From CAWFFV01 sp963814985 (lineage in GTDB: Bacteria > Chloroflexota > Ktedonobacteria > Ktedonobacterales > Ktedonobacteraceae): 64,000 bases of DNA. The stretch is from positions 1-64,000 of the forward strand of contig CAWFFV010000101.1 of assembly GCA_963814985.1 (NCBI GenBank). Direction: 5' to 3'. Shown piece after piece: positions 1 through 8,896 of the stretch. A program made the position numbers and the translations under genes. The notes under the pieces were generated by a model. It had not been told where the DNA came from. It made no database searches and saw only the letters and a list, made by a program, of their open reading frames with translations. The first letter of the stretch is position 1; each line of letters starts with the position of its first letter.

Positions 1-15
1 TCACCCACAAGAAAG

Positions 16-41
16 CGGAGTTGCGACATTGCAACTCCGCT
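16..41 (-). terminator. hairpin downstream of the RiPP-like gene
   Basis: Ten-base inverted repeat GCGGAGTTGC / GCAACTCCGC with a six-base loop. On the minus strand it is followed by TTTCTTG, so it could end transcription of the minus-strand peptide gene whose stop lies 90 bases away. The T-run is short. The tip resembles those of the large hairpins at 35986-36060 and 63128-63198, so it may instead be a member of that repeat family. Confidence 0.45.
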
Positions 42-133
42 CTAAAAGGCTTTTCCTGGATGCAGTTCTTGTACTCAAACGACTGCCTCAGCCATCCAGG
101 TACCAGCTATTTAGCCATTATCTACTGCCATAG

Positions 134-427
134 CTATGAATGATGGTGATGATGGTAACGGTAATGGTGATGATGACGACTACGATCGTAATAACCAAAA
201 CCGCCGAAACCGCCACCACGGCCTCCAAAACCGCCATTCCCTCCTCCAAAACCGCCATTCCCTCCAAAACCACCACGGCCGCCATCACCTTCTATTGCTC
301 CGAAAACTTCTGCCAACGCCTCATCGGCCAACTCGATCGTGTTAGTATCTAGAGGTAACTGTTCCTCTGTGCTTGGACTCCTGAGATCCGGTTCCGCTTT
401 CCAAATACGTACAAGATCAAACTTCAT
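134..427 (-). CDS. RiPP-like precursor peptide: mersacidin/lichenicidin-type leader with Gly/Phe/His-rich core
   Basis: A 97-residue protein starting at ATG 427 behind AAAGGA. Residues 1-45 resemble the leader of the mersacidin/lichenicidin family of type 2 lantibiotic precursors: the opening MKFDLVRIWK, an acidic middle with SxEEQ, then IELADEALAEV before a Gly-rich stretch. The rest is not a lantibiotic core. It has several GGFGG-type units, then YYDRSR and a tail with nine His, and it has no Cys and only two Ser. Lanthionine rings are therefore impossible. Metal binding or another modification is a guess. No LanM, protease or transporter is visible, although the window edge is close. The leader match is from memory of the family; function is unknown. 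Confidence 0.6.
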   Translation of the reverse strand: MKFDLVRIWKAEPDLRSPSTEEQLPLDTNTIELADEALAEVFGAIEGDGGRGGFGGNGGFGGGNGGFGGRGGGFGGFGYYDRSRHHHHYRYHHHHHS

Positions 428-764
428 TTATGGTTTCCTTTCTTGTCTTTCGTAAAACGACTGCAAAATCTCTGCACACAGACAGGGATTCTCTCATACT
501 GCATACCAGTGTTGGCAATACAAATGCCTCTCTCTGGTAATGAAACACCGTAATATTGGATGCTTCTGTGCCATATTGTTCGCATCCGCCATAAATATAG
601 ATCGCAAATTTTTTGAAGACATCACACAAAAGAGTGAGATTTGGGGTACTCCTTTGGAGTGAGACAATATCCATATTGGGGAGCAGAAGCCTACGCAACA
701 CCTTGCATGCCGTTTTGGAAAGAAACACACGAGAAAAGGTCACTGTTCGTCATCCATCCTCATC
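428..764. other. divergent intergenic region
   Basis: About 340 bases between the minus-strand peptide gene and the plus-strand purine operon. Both promoters must lie here. I see the ribosome binding site of the peptide gene at its left edge but no convincing gene; the small open frames look like chance. Confidence 0.4.
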
Positions 765-780
765 TGATATACTACATCCA
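765..780 (+). promoter_or_regulatory. extended -10 promoter placing +1 at the uraD start codon
   Basis: TGATATACT (TGn plus TATACT, -10 at 768-773) ends seven bases before the ATG at 780, and no Shine-Dalgarno sequence precedes that ATG. A start site at or next to the A of ATG would give a leaderless mRNA. The -35 match is poor. This is inferred from the sequence only. Confidence 0.4.
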
Positions 781-1307
781 TGATCATCTTGCAAAAACTG
801 AATACTTTCGATCAGGAACAATTTACGACCATCCTACGCTCTTTATTTGAGGGGCCGCCATGGATCGTTACGCAAACCTGGCATGCACAACCATTTGCCA
901 GCCTGGATCATCTGCACCAATCACTATGCACAGTAATGTATAATGCTTCTGTTGAACAGCAGATCGCACTGCTTCAGGCACACCCGGATCTGGTTGGTCG
1001 GGCTGCCCTTGCAGGTACACTGACGCCTGAGTCAAGCCACGAGCAGGCCTCGGCGGGATTGGATCAGCTCTCAGCAGTCGAGGTTGCTACTTTCAGCCGT
1101 CTGAACCAGACTTATCGTGACCGTTTTGGGTTTCCATTTGTTATCTGTGCGCGTGAGAATAAGAAAGACAGCATCCTGACAGGCTTTGCCGCTCGTCTCC
1201 AGAACTCGCGCCAGCAGGAAATCACACTGGCCCTTGGTGAGGTAGCCAAAATTTGCTCTTTGCGCCTGCGCGATCTTATCCAGATGGACAGTAGCATGGA
1301 GGATTGA
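780..1307 (+). CDS. uraD: 2-oxo-4-hydroxy-4-carboxy-5-ureidoimidazoline (OHCU) decarboxylase
   Basis: Converts OHCU to (S)-allantoin, the last step of uricolysis, in the cytoplasm. The 175-residue length is normal for the family. The active-site HPDL is at residues 68-71 and the conserved FGFPFVIC at 116-123. It is the first gene of the purine operon; urate oxidase follows after 31 bases and hydroxyisourate hydrolase comes next, so all three uricolytic steps sit together. The ATG at 780 has no Shine-Dalgarno sequence but sits right after a good extended -10, which suggests a leaderless start. Confidence 0.93.
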   Translation: MIILQKLNTFDQEQFTTILRSLFEGPPWIVTQTWHAQPFASLDHLHQSLCTVMYNASVEQQIALLQAHPDLVGRAALAGTLTPESSHEQASAGLDQLSAVEVATFSRLNQTYRDRFGFPFVICARENKKDSILTGFAARLQNSRQQEITLALGEVAKICSLRLRDLIQMDSSMED

Positions 1308-1338
1308 GGGGAAGAGCTGGAATATACGAAGGGATAAT

Positions 1339-2274
1339 ATGAACACAGAAAACACTTATGAGATCAGCTATGGTAAAGTCCATGTTCCTCTTTATCGTGT
1401 CTATGCAACACCCCTCTCAGGCATCACAGCTATCCCCAAATCATCATTCACAGGCCGCGAGAATACGCTCTTTGCCCTGGAAGTTAACGTTGAGGTCTTC
1501 GGGAATAATTTTCTCCCCGCGTATACCGAAGGCGATAATACCAATGTGGTGGCAACCGATAGCATGAAGAATTTTGTGTTACATCACGCCCTCACATTCT
1601 CTGGCTCCACGCTCGAAGGTTTTCTGGATTTCCTTGGTCGGCAATTCCTGGTCACTTACGCTCAAATGGAACGATTGCGCCTGACAGCAAAAGAAATCGC
1701 TTTCCATGCAGCACGTGTGCCCCAGGGGTCTGGCTTTGGCGACAGTAACGTACTTTTCAAACAATCACACGACGATCTGAGCGTAGCTACGATAGATTTT
1801 GTACGCGATGGCACTGCAACTGTGATCACAGCACACCACTGTGGTCGGATAGGACTACAACTCTTCAAAATCACCGGTAGTTCTTTTACCCATTTCGTAC
1901 GTGACACATATACGACGCTGCCGGAACGAACTGACCGCCCACTATTTATCTATCTCGATGTCTACTGGAAATATACTGATGCCAGAGAGATGGTGGCAAT
2001 CGATGCGAAACACTACATTGCCGCCGAACAGGTACGCGATGTCGTTCAGGTCGTCTTCCATGAATTTGTGAGTGAGTCGATCCAACATCTTGTTCATGAG
2101 ATAGGGCAGCGACTCCTTGCTCGTTTTCCACAGATGGCCGAGGTCTCCTTTGAGGCACAAAATCGTACTAAAGACCCGGTCGCTATCTCTGAGGACGACC
2201 CGCAGTTGAAAGTATACAGTGAATCATTTCCGGCCTATGGTGTCATCAAACTTACGCTGATGAGGAACTCGTAA
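1339..2274 (+). CDS. pucL: urate oxidase (uricase)
   Basis: Cofactor-independent oxidation of urate to 5-hydroxyisourate. It has 311 residues, the usual length for the uricase domain. YGK at residues 11-13 supplies the conserved N-terminal lysine and VATDSMKN at 71-78 the conserved Thr-Asp motif that binds urate and O2. The family's tandem T-fold layout fits the length. There is no fused OHCU decarboxylase domain as in Bacillus PucL; here that activity is the separate uraD just upstream. AAGGGA precedes the ATG. Confidence 0.93.
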   Translation: MNTENTYEISYGKVHVPLYRVYATPLSGITAIPKSSFTGRENTLFALEVNVEVFGNNFLPAYTEGDNTNVVATDSMKNFVLHHALTFSGSTLEGFLDFLGRQFLVTYAQMERLRLTAKEIAFHAARVPQGSGFGDSNVLFKQSHDDLSVATIDFVRDGTATVITAHHCGRIGLQLFKITGSSFTHFVRDTYTTLPERTDRPLFIYLDVYWKYTDAREMVAIDAKHYIAAEQVRDVVQVVFHEFVSESIQHLVHEIGQRLLARFPQMAEVSFEAQNRTKDPVAISEDDPQLKVYSESFPAYGVIKLTLMRNS

Positions 2275-2292
2275 GAGATTGGAGGATTCACG

Positions 2293-2655
2293 ATGGGAGG
2301 TTTCCTCACCACACATGTACTCGATATCGCACAGGGCCGCCCAGCCTCCAATATGAAAATAGAGCTCTGGCGCTTTGAACCGGCAGAGGGTGGACAAAAG
2401 TTGCTAAAAACGGTACGTACTACAGCTGATGGACGCACCGATATACCCTTGCTGGTTGATAATGAACTGGCAGTTGGGATGTATGAGTTAGTCTTCTCCG
2501 TTGGTGAATACTTTAATGCACAAAAGATAGCGACCGACTCACCACCCTTCTTAGATCGCGTTCCTATTCGCTTCAATATTGCCGATCCAGGTGCCCATTA
2601 CCATGTGCCATTGCTGACTTCACCATGGGCCTATAGCACCTATCGAGGTAGTTAG
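2293..2655 (+). CDS. uraH: 5-hydroxyisourate hydrolase (transthyretin-like)
   Basis: Hydrolyses 5-hydroxyisourate to OHCU, between uricase and UraD. It has 120 residues, typical of the family, with the N-terminal TTHVLD motif at 6-11 (catalytic His 8) and the signature C-terminal YRGS ending the protein. A strong GGAGG lies ahead of the ATG, and the gene starts 18 bases after the uricase stop, so it is clearly cotranscribed. Confidence 0.95.
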   Translation: MGGFLTTHVLDIAQGRPASNMKIELWRFEPAEGGQKLLKTVRTTADGRTDIPLLVDNELAVGMYELVFSVGEYFNAQKIATDSPPFLDRVPIRFNIADPGAHYHVPLLTSPWAYSTYRGS

Positions 2656-2678
2656 CATGAGAGAAACTGCGGCAAGTT

Positions 2679-3881
2679 ATGCAACGTTGTGATATTCTGG
2701 CAGGTTATAGCGAAGAAGAAGGCTGCCTCACCCGGCGCTTCGCTACAAATGCTATGCGCCAGACCAATGCTGCGGTAGCCTCCTGGATGCAAGATGCAGC
2801 GATGACCGTCAAGCAAGATAAACTCGGCAACCTGATTGGACGCTACGAGGCGAGCCATCCAGGGGCCAGGACCTTGCTGCTTGGTTCCCATCTCGATACA
2901 GTACGCAATGCCGGCAAGTATGATGGTCCTCTGGGTATACTGATAGCCCTGGCTTGCATTGAACGCCTTCACCAGCGACATGAACGCCTTCCCTTTGCAA
3001 TCGAAATTCTCTGCTTTGCCGACGAGGAAGGGTTGCGCTATCATAGTCTATACCTGGGTAGTAAAGTGGTTGCAGGTACCTTTGACCGCAATGTGCTTAA
3101 ATTGACTGATGTCGATGGTATCACTATGGCAGAGGCAATACGTACTTTTGGCGGTGATCCTGATACCCTTGAAGATGCCAGAAGGCGGTCAGATGATCTG
3201 TTAGGCTATTGCGAAGTTCATATTGAACAGGGGCCAGTCCTGGAAGCACTCAATCTTCCTGTTGGCGTAGTTTCAAGTATTACAGGACAGAGTCGCATTA
3301 GCGTAACATTGACGGGTGAAGCGGGACACGCTGGAACGGTACCCATGCAACTACGTCACGATGCCCTCTGTGCGGCAGCTGAGTTTGTGTTGGCCGTAGA
3401 GAACCTGGCACGCAGTCAGCAAGGTATGGTGGCTACAATTGGACAATGTGTTGTCCAACCAGGAGCCAGCAATGTGATTCCAGGAAAGGTCATTTTGAGT
3501 CTGGATGTCCGCCATCAAGATAACCAGGCACGTGAACAGGCATGTCGTCAGCTGCAAGCACAGGCTCAACACATAAGCACAGCACGGGAAGTTTCACTGG
3601 ACTGGCGCGTCGGTCAAACAAGCCTGACAGTTCCCTGTACTCCCCACCTGACTCGACTTCTGACCCAGGGAATCGAGACGCAGGGATATCCTGTTCATAC
3701 ACTTCCCAGTGGAGCTGGACATGATGCGGCTGAGATGGCAGATCTGACAGATATTGCGATGCTCTTTGTGCGCTGCAAAGGGGGTATTAGTCACCATCCT
3801 GCTGAAGCGGTTGCTCACGAAGATGTAGCAGTCGCCATCGACGTACTGGAGCAATTCTTAGCAAATCTAGCGCATAAGTAA
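2679..3881 (+). CDS. allC: allantoate amidohydrolase (M20 family)
   Basis: Dinuclear-metal amidohydrolase releasing CO2 and ammonia from allantoate to give ureidoglycine. It has 400 residues. Metal ligands are visible: GSHLDTV at 69-75, the YDG Asp at 82, the DEEG glutamates at 115-118, a CEVHIEQGP motif and the late GAGHDAAEMA and SHHPAE motifs. N-carbamoyl-amino-acid hydrolases share these, but the allantoinase gene next door favours allantoate. The in-frame region reaches back to 2661, so a slightly earlier non-ATG start is possible; ATG 2679 is taken. Confidence 0.88.
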   Translation: MQRCDILAGYSEEEGCLTRRFATNAMRQTNAAVASWMQDAAMTVKQDKLGNLIGRYEASHPGARTLLLGSHLDTVRNAGKYDGPLGILIALACIERLHQRHERLPFAIEILCFADEEGLRYHSLYLGSKVVAGTFDRNVLKLTDVDGITMAEAIRTFGGDPDTLEDARRRSDDLLGYCEVHIEQGPVLEALNLPVGVVSSITGQSRISVTLTGEAGHAGTVPMQLRHDALCAAAEFVLAVENLARSQQGMVATIGQCVVQPGASNVIPGKVILSLDVRHQDNQAREQACRQLQAQAQHISTAREVSLDWRVGQTSLTVPCTPHLTRLLTQGIETQGYPVHTLPSGAGHDAAEMADLTDIAMLFVRCKGGISHHPAEAVAHEDVAVAIDVLEQFLANLAHK

Positions 3882-3889
3882 GGATACAA

Positions 3890-5246
3890 ATGAGCCTGTA
3901 TGATCTCATTCTCCGTGATGCTACATTGGTAACCCCAACAGGTATCACTCAGTGCGATCTCGCTATTGCTGATGGTCGTATCGCTATCATAGCCCCTACA
4001 CTAACAGGAACGAGCAAAGAAGAAATACATGCTCTGGGACTGCATGTATTTCCGGGTGTGATTGATGCACATGTGCATTTCAATGAGCCTGGGCGTAGCA
4101 CATGGGAAGGTTTTGCCACAGGCACACGTGCATTAGCGGCTGGTGGCACCACGACCTTTTTCGATATGCCACTCAACGCCCATCCACCCACACTTGATGC
4201 CTCCAGCTTTGACCTCAAACTTGCTGCAGCCCAGGGTACTGCACTGGTGGATTTTGCATTTTGGGGAGGTCTGGTACCGGGGAATCTCACACAGCTTGAT
4301 GAACTTGCCGAGCGAGGAGTGATCGGGTTTAAAGCTTTTATGTCCAATAGTGGGATGGAAGATTTTCCAGCCGTCGATGATCTTACACTCTATGAAGGGA
4401 TGACCCGTGCTGCCAAATTAGGGCGAATCGTGGCCGTACACGCGGAAAATGAACAGATTACGGGTACATTGGCGCGTCGTGCTCTTGCCCAGGGAAAAAC
4501 TGCAATACGTGACTACCTCGCCTCACGTCCGGTGATTGCTGAGCTTGAGGCTATCCAACGGGCCATCCTGTTTGCCAGAGAAACCGGCTGTGCTCTACAC
4601 ATCGTTCATGTCAGTAGCGGACAAGGCGTTAGCATGGTAGTTGCTGCACAATCCCAAGGGGTGAATGTGAGTTGCGAAACCTGTCCCCATTATCTGGTCC
4701 TGACGGAAGATGATGTTGAAGCCCTGGGAGCCGTAGCAAAGTGTGCTCCTCCACTCCGTTCGGCGACAGAGCAAGCAGCTCTCTGGCAGCATGTGTTTGC
4801 TGGCAATCTCCCTATGATCGCTTCCGATCATTCACCAGCACCCGCTGAGATGAAAACGTCTGCCAACTTTTTCGAGGTCTGGGGTGGTATCTCTGGCTGT
4901 CAATCTATGCTCCAGTTGCTCTTGACGGAGGGCTATGACAGGTGTAAACTTCCTCTTAGTACTATCGCGTGCTATCACTGCCGAATATGTGGCCCATCGC
5001 TTTACATTGTTACCAGATAAAGGGCACATAGCACCTGGGGCGGACGCTGATCTTGTCCTGGTTGATATGCAACATAGTGCTGTACTGCAAGCAACAGACC
5101 TGTTCTATCGCCATCAATACAGCCCCTACGTTGGCAAACGGCTACGGGGGCGAGTGGTACGCACACTCGTACGTGGTAGAACAGTTTTTTGGGAAGGAAA
5201 ACATATCTCGACTCCCTTTGGGCGACTGGTGAAACCATCCTTATAG
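3890..5246 (+). pseudogene. allB: allantoinase, split by a frameshift
   Basis: Cyclic amidohydrolase opening allantoin to allantoate. Residues 1 to about 360 in the first frame carry the metal motif DAHVHFNEPGR (HVH at 61-63), the lysine to be carboxylated in GFKAFMS, CETCPHYL and DHSPAPAE. After LPLSTIA, near 4967-4972, the homology moves to the next frame (RAITAEYVAHRF onward) and runs to 5246, giving a normal total of about 450 residues. Loss of CG from a CGCG (or gain of one base) explains it. As read, the protein stops at 5020 without its C-terminal part. Intact neighbours on both sides suggest a sequencing error rather than true loss. Confidence 0.85.
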
Positions 5247-5318
5247 CGTCACATGGCGAGAGAGTTTCCTGCCCCGTCATAAAGAAGCAAGCAACAGGCC
5301 AAATTGGAGGTGGGCTGG

Positions 5319-6704
5319 ATGTGGAAAACTTATCTGCAACCGGGCAGTCTGGAGGAAACACTAGATCTGCTGCATCAGCATGCGGGGCAGGCACGGATCA
5401 TCGCAGGCGGAACCGATATCCTGGTTGAGTTGCAACGCGGTGTGCGTCCAACCTCAACTCTGATTGATATCAGCACTCTCCATGAGTTGAAATACATTCG
5501 CTCCGCAGGTGGATATCTTTCCCTCGGTGCCCTGGCTACCCACAACGATGTAATAGCATCCTCCACTTGCATCCACTCTGCCTTACCGCTGGCCCAGGCA
5601 TGTCGGGAAATTGGTGCACCCCAAATTCGCACCCGCGCGACCATAGCGGGCAATCTGGTTACAGCATCGCCTGCCAATGACACCATTGCACCGTTGCTGG
5701 CTCTAGGAGCAGAGGTAGTCCTGGCGAGCAAAACGGGTGAACGCATTGTCCCTCTCCATGACTTCTATCTCGGTGTGCGACGAACCATCCTACAACCCGA
5801 CGAACTGCTCCGTGAGATCCGTTTTCCCGCTCTGGTTGCCAACCAGCGAGGCCTATTCCTGAAACTAGGGCTACGGCGAGCACAGGCAATCTCAGTGATC
5901 AATATGGCCCTGGTACTGACGTTTGATGGTGAGTACGTCAGTGATGCACAGATCACCCTGGGAAGTCTGGCTCCTACTGTCGTTCATGCCCGAACGGCTG
6001 AAACCTATCTTAAGGGAAAACGCCTTGACGAGCAAGTGTGTCGTGAGGCAAGTCTGTTGGCTAACAAGGATGTTTCACCTATCGACGATGTGCGCGCTTC
6101 TGCTGTCTACCGACAGAAGACCCTGACGACTCTGATTGCCCATGGTCTCCAGCGGATCGCTACAGGCACGCAGGCCGATGGATGGAGAGAGCCAGCAGTC
6201 TTGCTTGAAACCAGCACAACTGCACTATCACCTGGTAAATTTGAGCAGACCATCACGACCACAATTAATGATATGCCCTATCAGCTTGTGGATGCACAAC
6301 ATAAAACACTGCTCAATGCCCTACGTGAAAATGCAGGCCTTACAGGAACGAAGGAAGGTTGTGCTGAGGGAGAGTGCGGAGCCTGCACGGTCTGGTTGAA
6401 CGGACAGGCTGTGATGTCCTGTCTGGTACCAGCACCACAAGCCCATCACGGCATCGTTACCACCATCGAAGGCCTCTCACAAGGCACAACACTACACCCA
6501 TTACAACAGGCCTTTATCAATCACGCTGCTGTACAGTGTGGCTATTGCATTCCGGGTATGCTGATGGCAGGCGCAAAACTATTACAGGAACATCCCCAGC
6601 CTGATCGCGAACAGATACGGGTTGCACTCAGCGGCACTATCTGCCGTTGCACCGGATATCGCAAAATTCTTGATGCCGTCTTTAGCGTAGGAGATCGAAC
6701 ATGA
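5319..6704 (+). CDS. xanthine dehydrogenase, FAD domain fused to 2Fe-2S domain
   Basis: Electron-transfer subunit of a molybdenum hydroxylase. Residues 1 to about 280 are the FAD-binding domain (IIAGGTDILVE near 30, TIAGNLVTASPANDT near 105). The last 150 are the iron-sulfur domain, with a plant-type cluster GCAEGECGAC near 348 and the second cluster CGYC near 407 and CRCTGY near 443. The order FAD then Fe-S is the reverse of eukaryotic XDH and of fused XdhA. ATG 5319 is preferred over an upstream TTG because GGAGGT sits seven bases before it. The stop overlaps the next gene's ATG by four bases, as expected for subunits of one enzyme. Confidence 0.88.
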   Translation: MWKTYLQPGSLEETLDLLHQHAGQARIIAGGTDILVELQRGVRPTSTLIDISTLHELKYIRSAGGYLSLGALATHNDVIASSTCIHSALPLAQACREIGAPQIRTRATIAGNLVTASPANDTIAPLLALGAEVVLASKTGERIVPLHDFYLGVRRTILQPDELLREIRFPALVANQRGLFLKLGLRRAQAISVINMALVLTFDGEYVSDAQITLGSLAPTVVHARTAETYLKGKRLDEQVCREASLLANKDVSPIDDVRASAVYRQKTLTTLIAHGLQRIATGTQADGWREPAVLLETSTTALSPGKFEQTITTTINDMPYQLVDAQHKTLLNALRENAGLTGTKEGCAEGECGACTVWLNGQAVMSCLVPAPQAHHGIVTTIEGLSQGTTLHPLQQAFINHAAVQCGYCIPGMLMAGAKLLQEHPQPDREQIRVALSGTICRCTGYRKILDAVFSVGDRT

Positions 6705-8896
6705 CAGGCTTCATTGGGGCATCCCTACCACGACCGGATGCATCAGACAAAGTCACGGGCACAGCTTACTACCCGGCAGATCTCATCAGGCCAGAGATGT
6801 TACAGCTTCAGGTCGTCTTTGCCCATCGCCCCCATGCTCGTATTCGCTCGATTGATACCAGTATAGCCCTGCTCCATCCCGGTGTCGTAGCGGTGTTTAC
6901 AGCAGCAGATATCCCCTACAATGCCTTTGGGTTGATCACCGATGATCAACCCGTCCTCTGTGAAAATGTTGTGCGCTTCGAGGGCGATAAAGTAGCCCTG
7001 GTGGTAGCAGAGAACAAGGAGGCTGCAAGAGCAGGCGCACAACTGGTAAAAGTCGCATATGAGGATCTACCCGCAGTGACCGACCCACACATAGCACTGC
7101 AACCTGATTCCCCGCTTGTCCATGCATACCTGAACAGCAACCAGCTTATCCATGTACCGATTCGCAAGGGCAATACAACAGCAGCACTGGCAGAAGCCGA
7201 CGTGGTACTCGATGGTACGTTTACAACTTCATGGCAAGAACACGCCTTTCTCCAGCCAGAAGCGGGGATTGCATTTATCGACGATCAGGGTCGTCTGGTC
7301 ATTGAGACAGCAGGTCAGTGGCTCCATGAAGATCGCCGCCAGATTGCAAGGATATTGCAAATACCGGAAGAGCAGGTGGTTATACGCTATGCAGCTATTG
7401 GCGGAGCTTTTGGAGGACGCGAAGATCTCTCAATCCAACACCTTCTGGCGCTGGCAACCTGGAAACTCCGGTGTCCCACAGCGCTGGTCTGGAGTCGTGA
7501 AGAGTCGATCATTGGGCACGTGAAACGGCATCCCATCAGTATCCATTGTCGCTGGGGAGCACAGTCGAATGGGTATATCACGGCTGTTGAAGCTGAGGTG
7601 ATTGCTGATGGTGGCGCTTATGCCTCGACCAGTGTGGAAGTAATCAAAGTTGCCACACTTTTTGCCAGTGGTTGCTACGAGATTCCCAACATTACCGTTG
7701 ATGGCTATGCCGTTTATACCAACAATATTCCCTGTGGGGCTTTTCGGGGATTTGGAGCACCTCAAGCTCAGTTTTCGAGCGAGATCATGGTGACACGTCT
7801 GGCACATGCGTTGGGGATCGACCCGATAGAAATGCGAAGACGCAATATCTACCGCGAGGGAAGCATCGAGCCAACCCAACAACCATTACCCATTGGCGTA
7901 AGTGCGCTACCCGTGCTGGAACGTTGCGTAGAGGAGGCACAATCTCGCCTGAACTATGGTCAGCCACGGCAGAATCAAGTTTCTCATTTACGGCGGGGCA
8001 TTGGTATCGCCTGTGGCATAAAAAATCTCGGCTATTCCTTCGGCTATCCAGAGCAGTCTACAGCTACCGTAGAATTGTTTGGGGCTGCGGAACTCGAACG
8101 TGCAGTCGTGCGTGTTGGCGCGGCTGATGTGGGACAGGGGTCACATCTTGTTCTACGCCAGATCGCAGCCGAGACCTTGCAATTGCCTCTTGAACAGGTG
8201 ACAATGATCTGTACAGATAGTGCTGAGGCACCCGATGCAGGGAGTGCCTCAGCATCCCGAATGACGTTCATGGGCGGACAGGCTGTCAAAGCAGCAGCCC
8301 TTGCAGCACGAGAAAAATGGGGCCTCACCGAAGACGATTATATCAAAGCTACAAAACAGTATCGGCCACCAACCACAACACCGCTTGACCCTTTGACCGG
8401 GGCTGGACGACCAAATTACAGCTATGGCTATGCGGCACAAGCAGTTGAGATTGAGGTCAATATGTTAACAGGGCAGGTCCAGGTATTACGGATCATCAGT
8501 GTTCATGATGTCGGTAGAGCAATCAACCGTCAACAGGTGGAGGGGCAGATTGAAGGTTGTCTGGCCCAAGGGTTAGGTTATGCGCTAACCGAGCATTTCC
8601 AGGTGAGAGATGGTCGCATCCTCACACCTCACTTGAGTACCTATCTGCTACCCACTATACTGGATATGCCCACAGAAGTTGTATCTATCATCTTAGAGTT
8701 AGCTGATCCCCACGGACCATTTGGTGCAAGGGGAGTCGCAGAAATGCCATTGATTCCCTTGCTCCCAGCTATTGCCAGCGCCATCTACGATGCCACAGGA
8801 GTCTGGATCACTCAACAACCCTTCACCCCTGAACGTGTACTCGCAGCTATTACACCACCAGCAGGAGGCTGTTCATGCTTTTCACCAACGCAATGA
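6701..8896 (+). CDS. xanthine dehydrogenase, molybdenum-binding subunit
   Basis: Catalytic subunit hydroxylating hypoxanthine or xanthine to urate. It has 731 residues: an aldehyde-oxidase-type hammerhead domain at about 15-125, then the large molybdopterin domain. Seen are GGAFGGRED near 233, AFRGFGAPQ near 348 and the C-terminal GARGVAEMPLIP, whose Glu near 681 matches the general base of the family. Somewhat shorter than the usual 750-780. The substrate is inferred from the surrounding uricolytic genes. No XdhC-type cofactor-insertion gene is present in the operon. Confidence 0.88.
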   Translation: MTGFIGASLPRPDASDKVTGTAYYPADLIRPEMLQLQVVFAHRPHARIRSIDTSIALLHPGVVAVFTAADIPYNAFGLITDDQPVLCENVVRFEGDKVALVVAENKEAARAGAQLVKVAYEDLPAVTDPHIALQPDSPLVHAYLNSNQLIHVPIRKGNTTAALAEADVVLDGTFTTSWQEHAFLQPEAGIAFIDDQGRLVIETAGQWLHEDRRQIARILQIPEEQVVIRYAAIGGAFGGREDLSIQHLLALATWKLRCPTALVWSREESIIGHVKRHPISIHCRWGAQSNGYITAVEAEVIADGGAYASTSVEVIKVATLFASGCYEIPNITVDGYAVYTNNIPCGAFRGFGAPQAQFSSEIMVTRLAHALGIDPIEMRRRNIYREGSIEPTQQPLPIGVSALPVLERCVEEAQSRLNYGQPRQNQVSHLRRGIGIACGIKNLGYSFGYPEQSTATVELFGAAELERAVVRVGAADVGQGSHLVLRQIAAETLQLPLEQVTMICTDSAEAPDAGSASASRMTFMGGQAVKAAALAAREKWGLTEDDYIKATKQYRPPTTTPLDPLTGAGRPNYSYGYAAQAVEIEVNMLTGQVQVLRIISVHDVGRAINRQQVEGQIEGCLAQGLGYALTEHFQVRDGRILTPHLSTYLLPTILDMPTEVVSIILELADPHGPFGARGVAEMPLIPLLPAIASAIYDATGVWITQQPFTPERVLAAITPPAGGCSCFSPTQ

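Noticed and set aside
136..352. Plus-strand frames opposite the Gly/His-rich peptide gene
   Set aside because: Low-complexity antisense of the GGF/His codons, with no ribosome binding site; the minus-strand frame has one and a recognisable leader.
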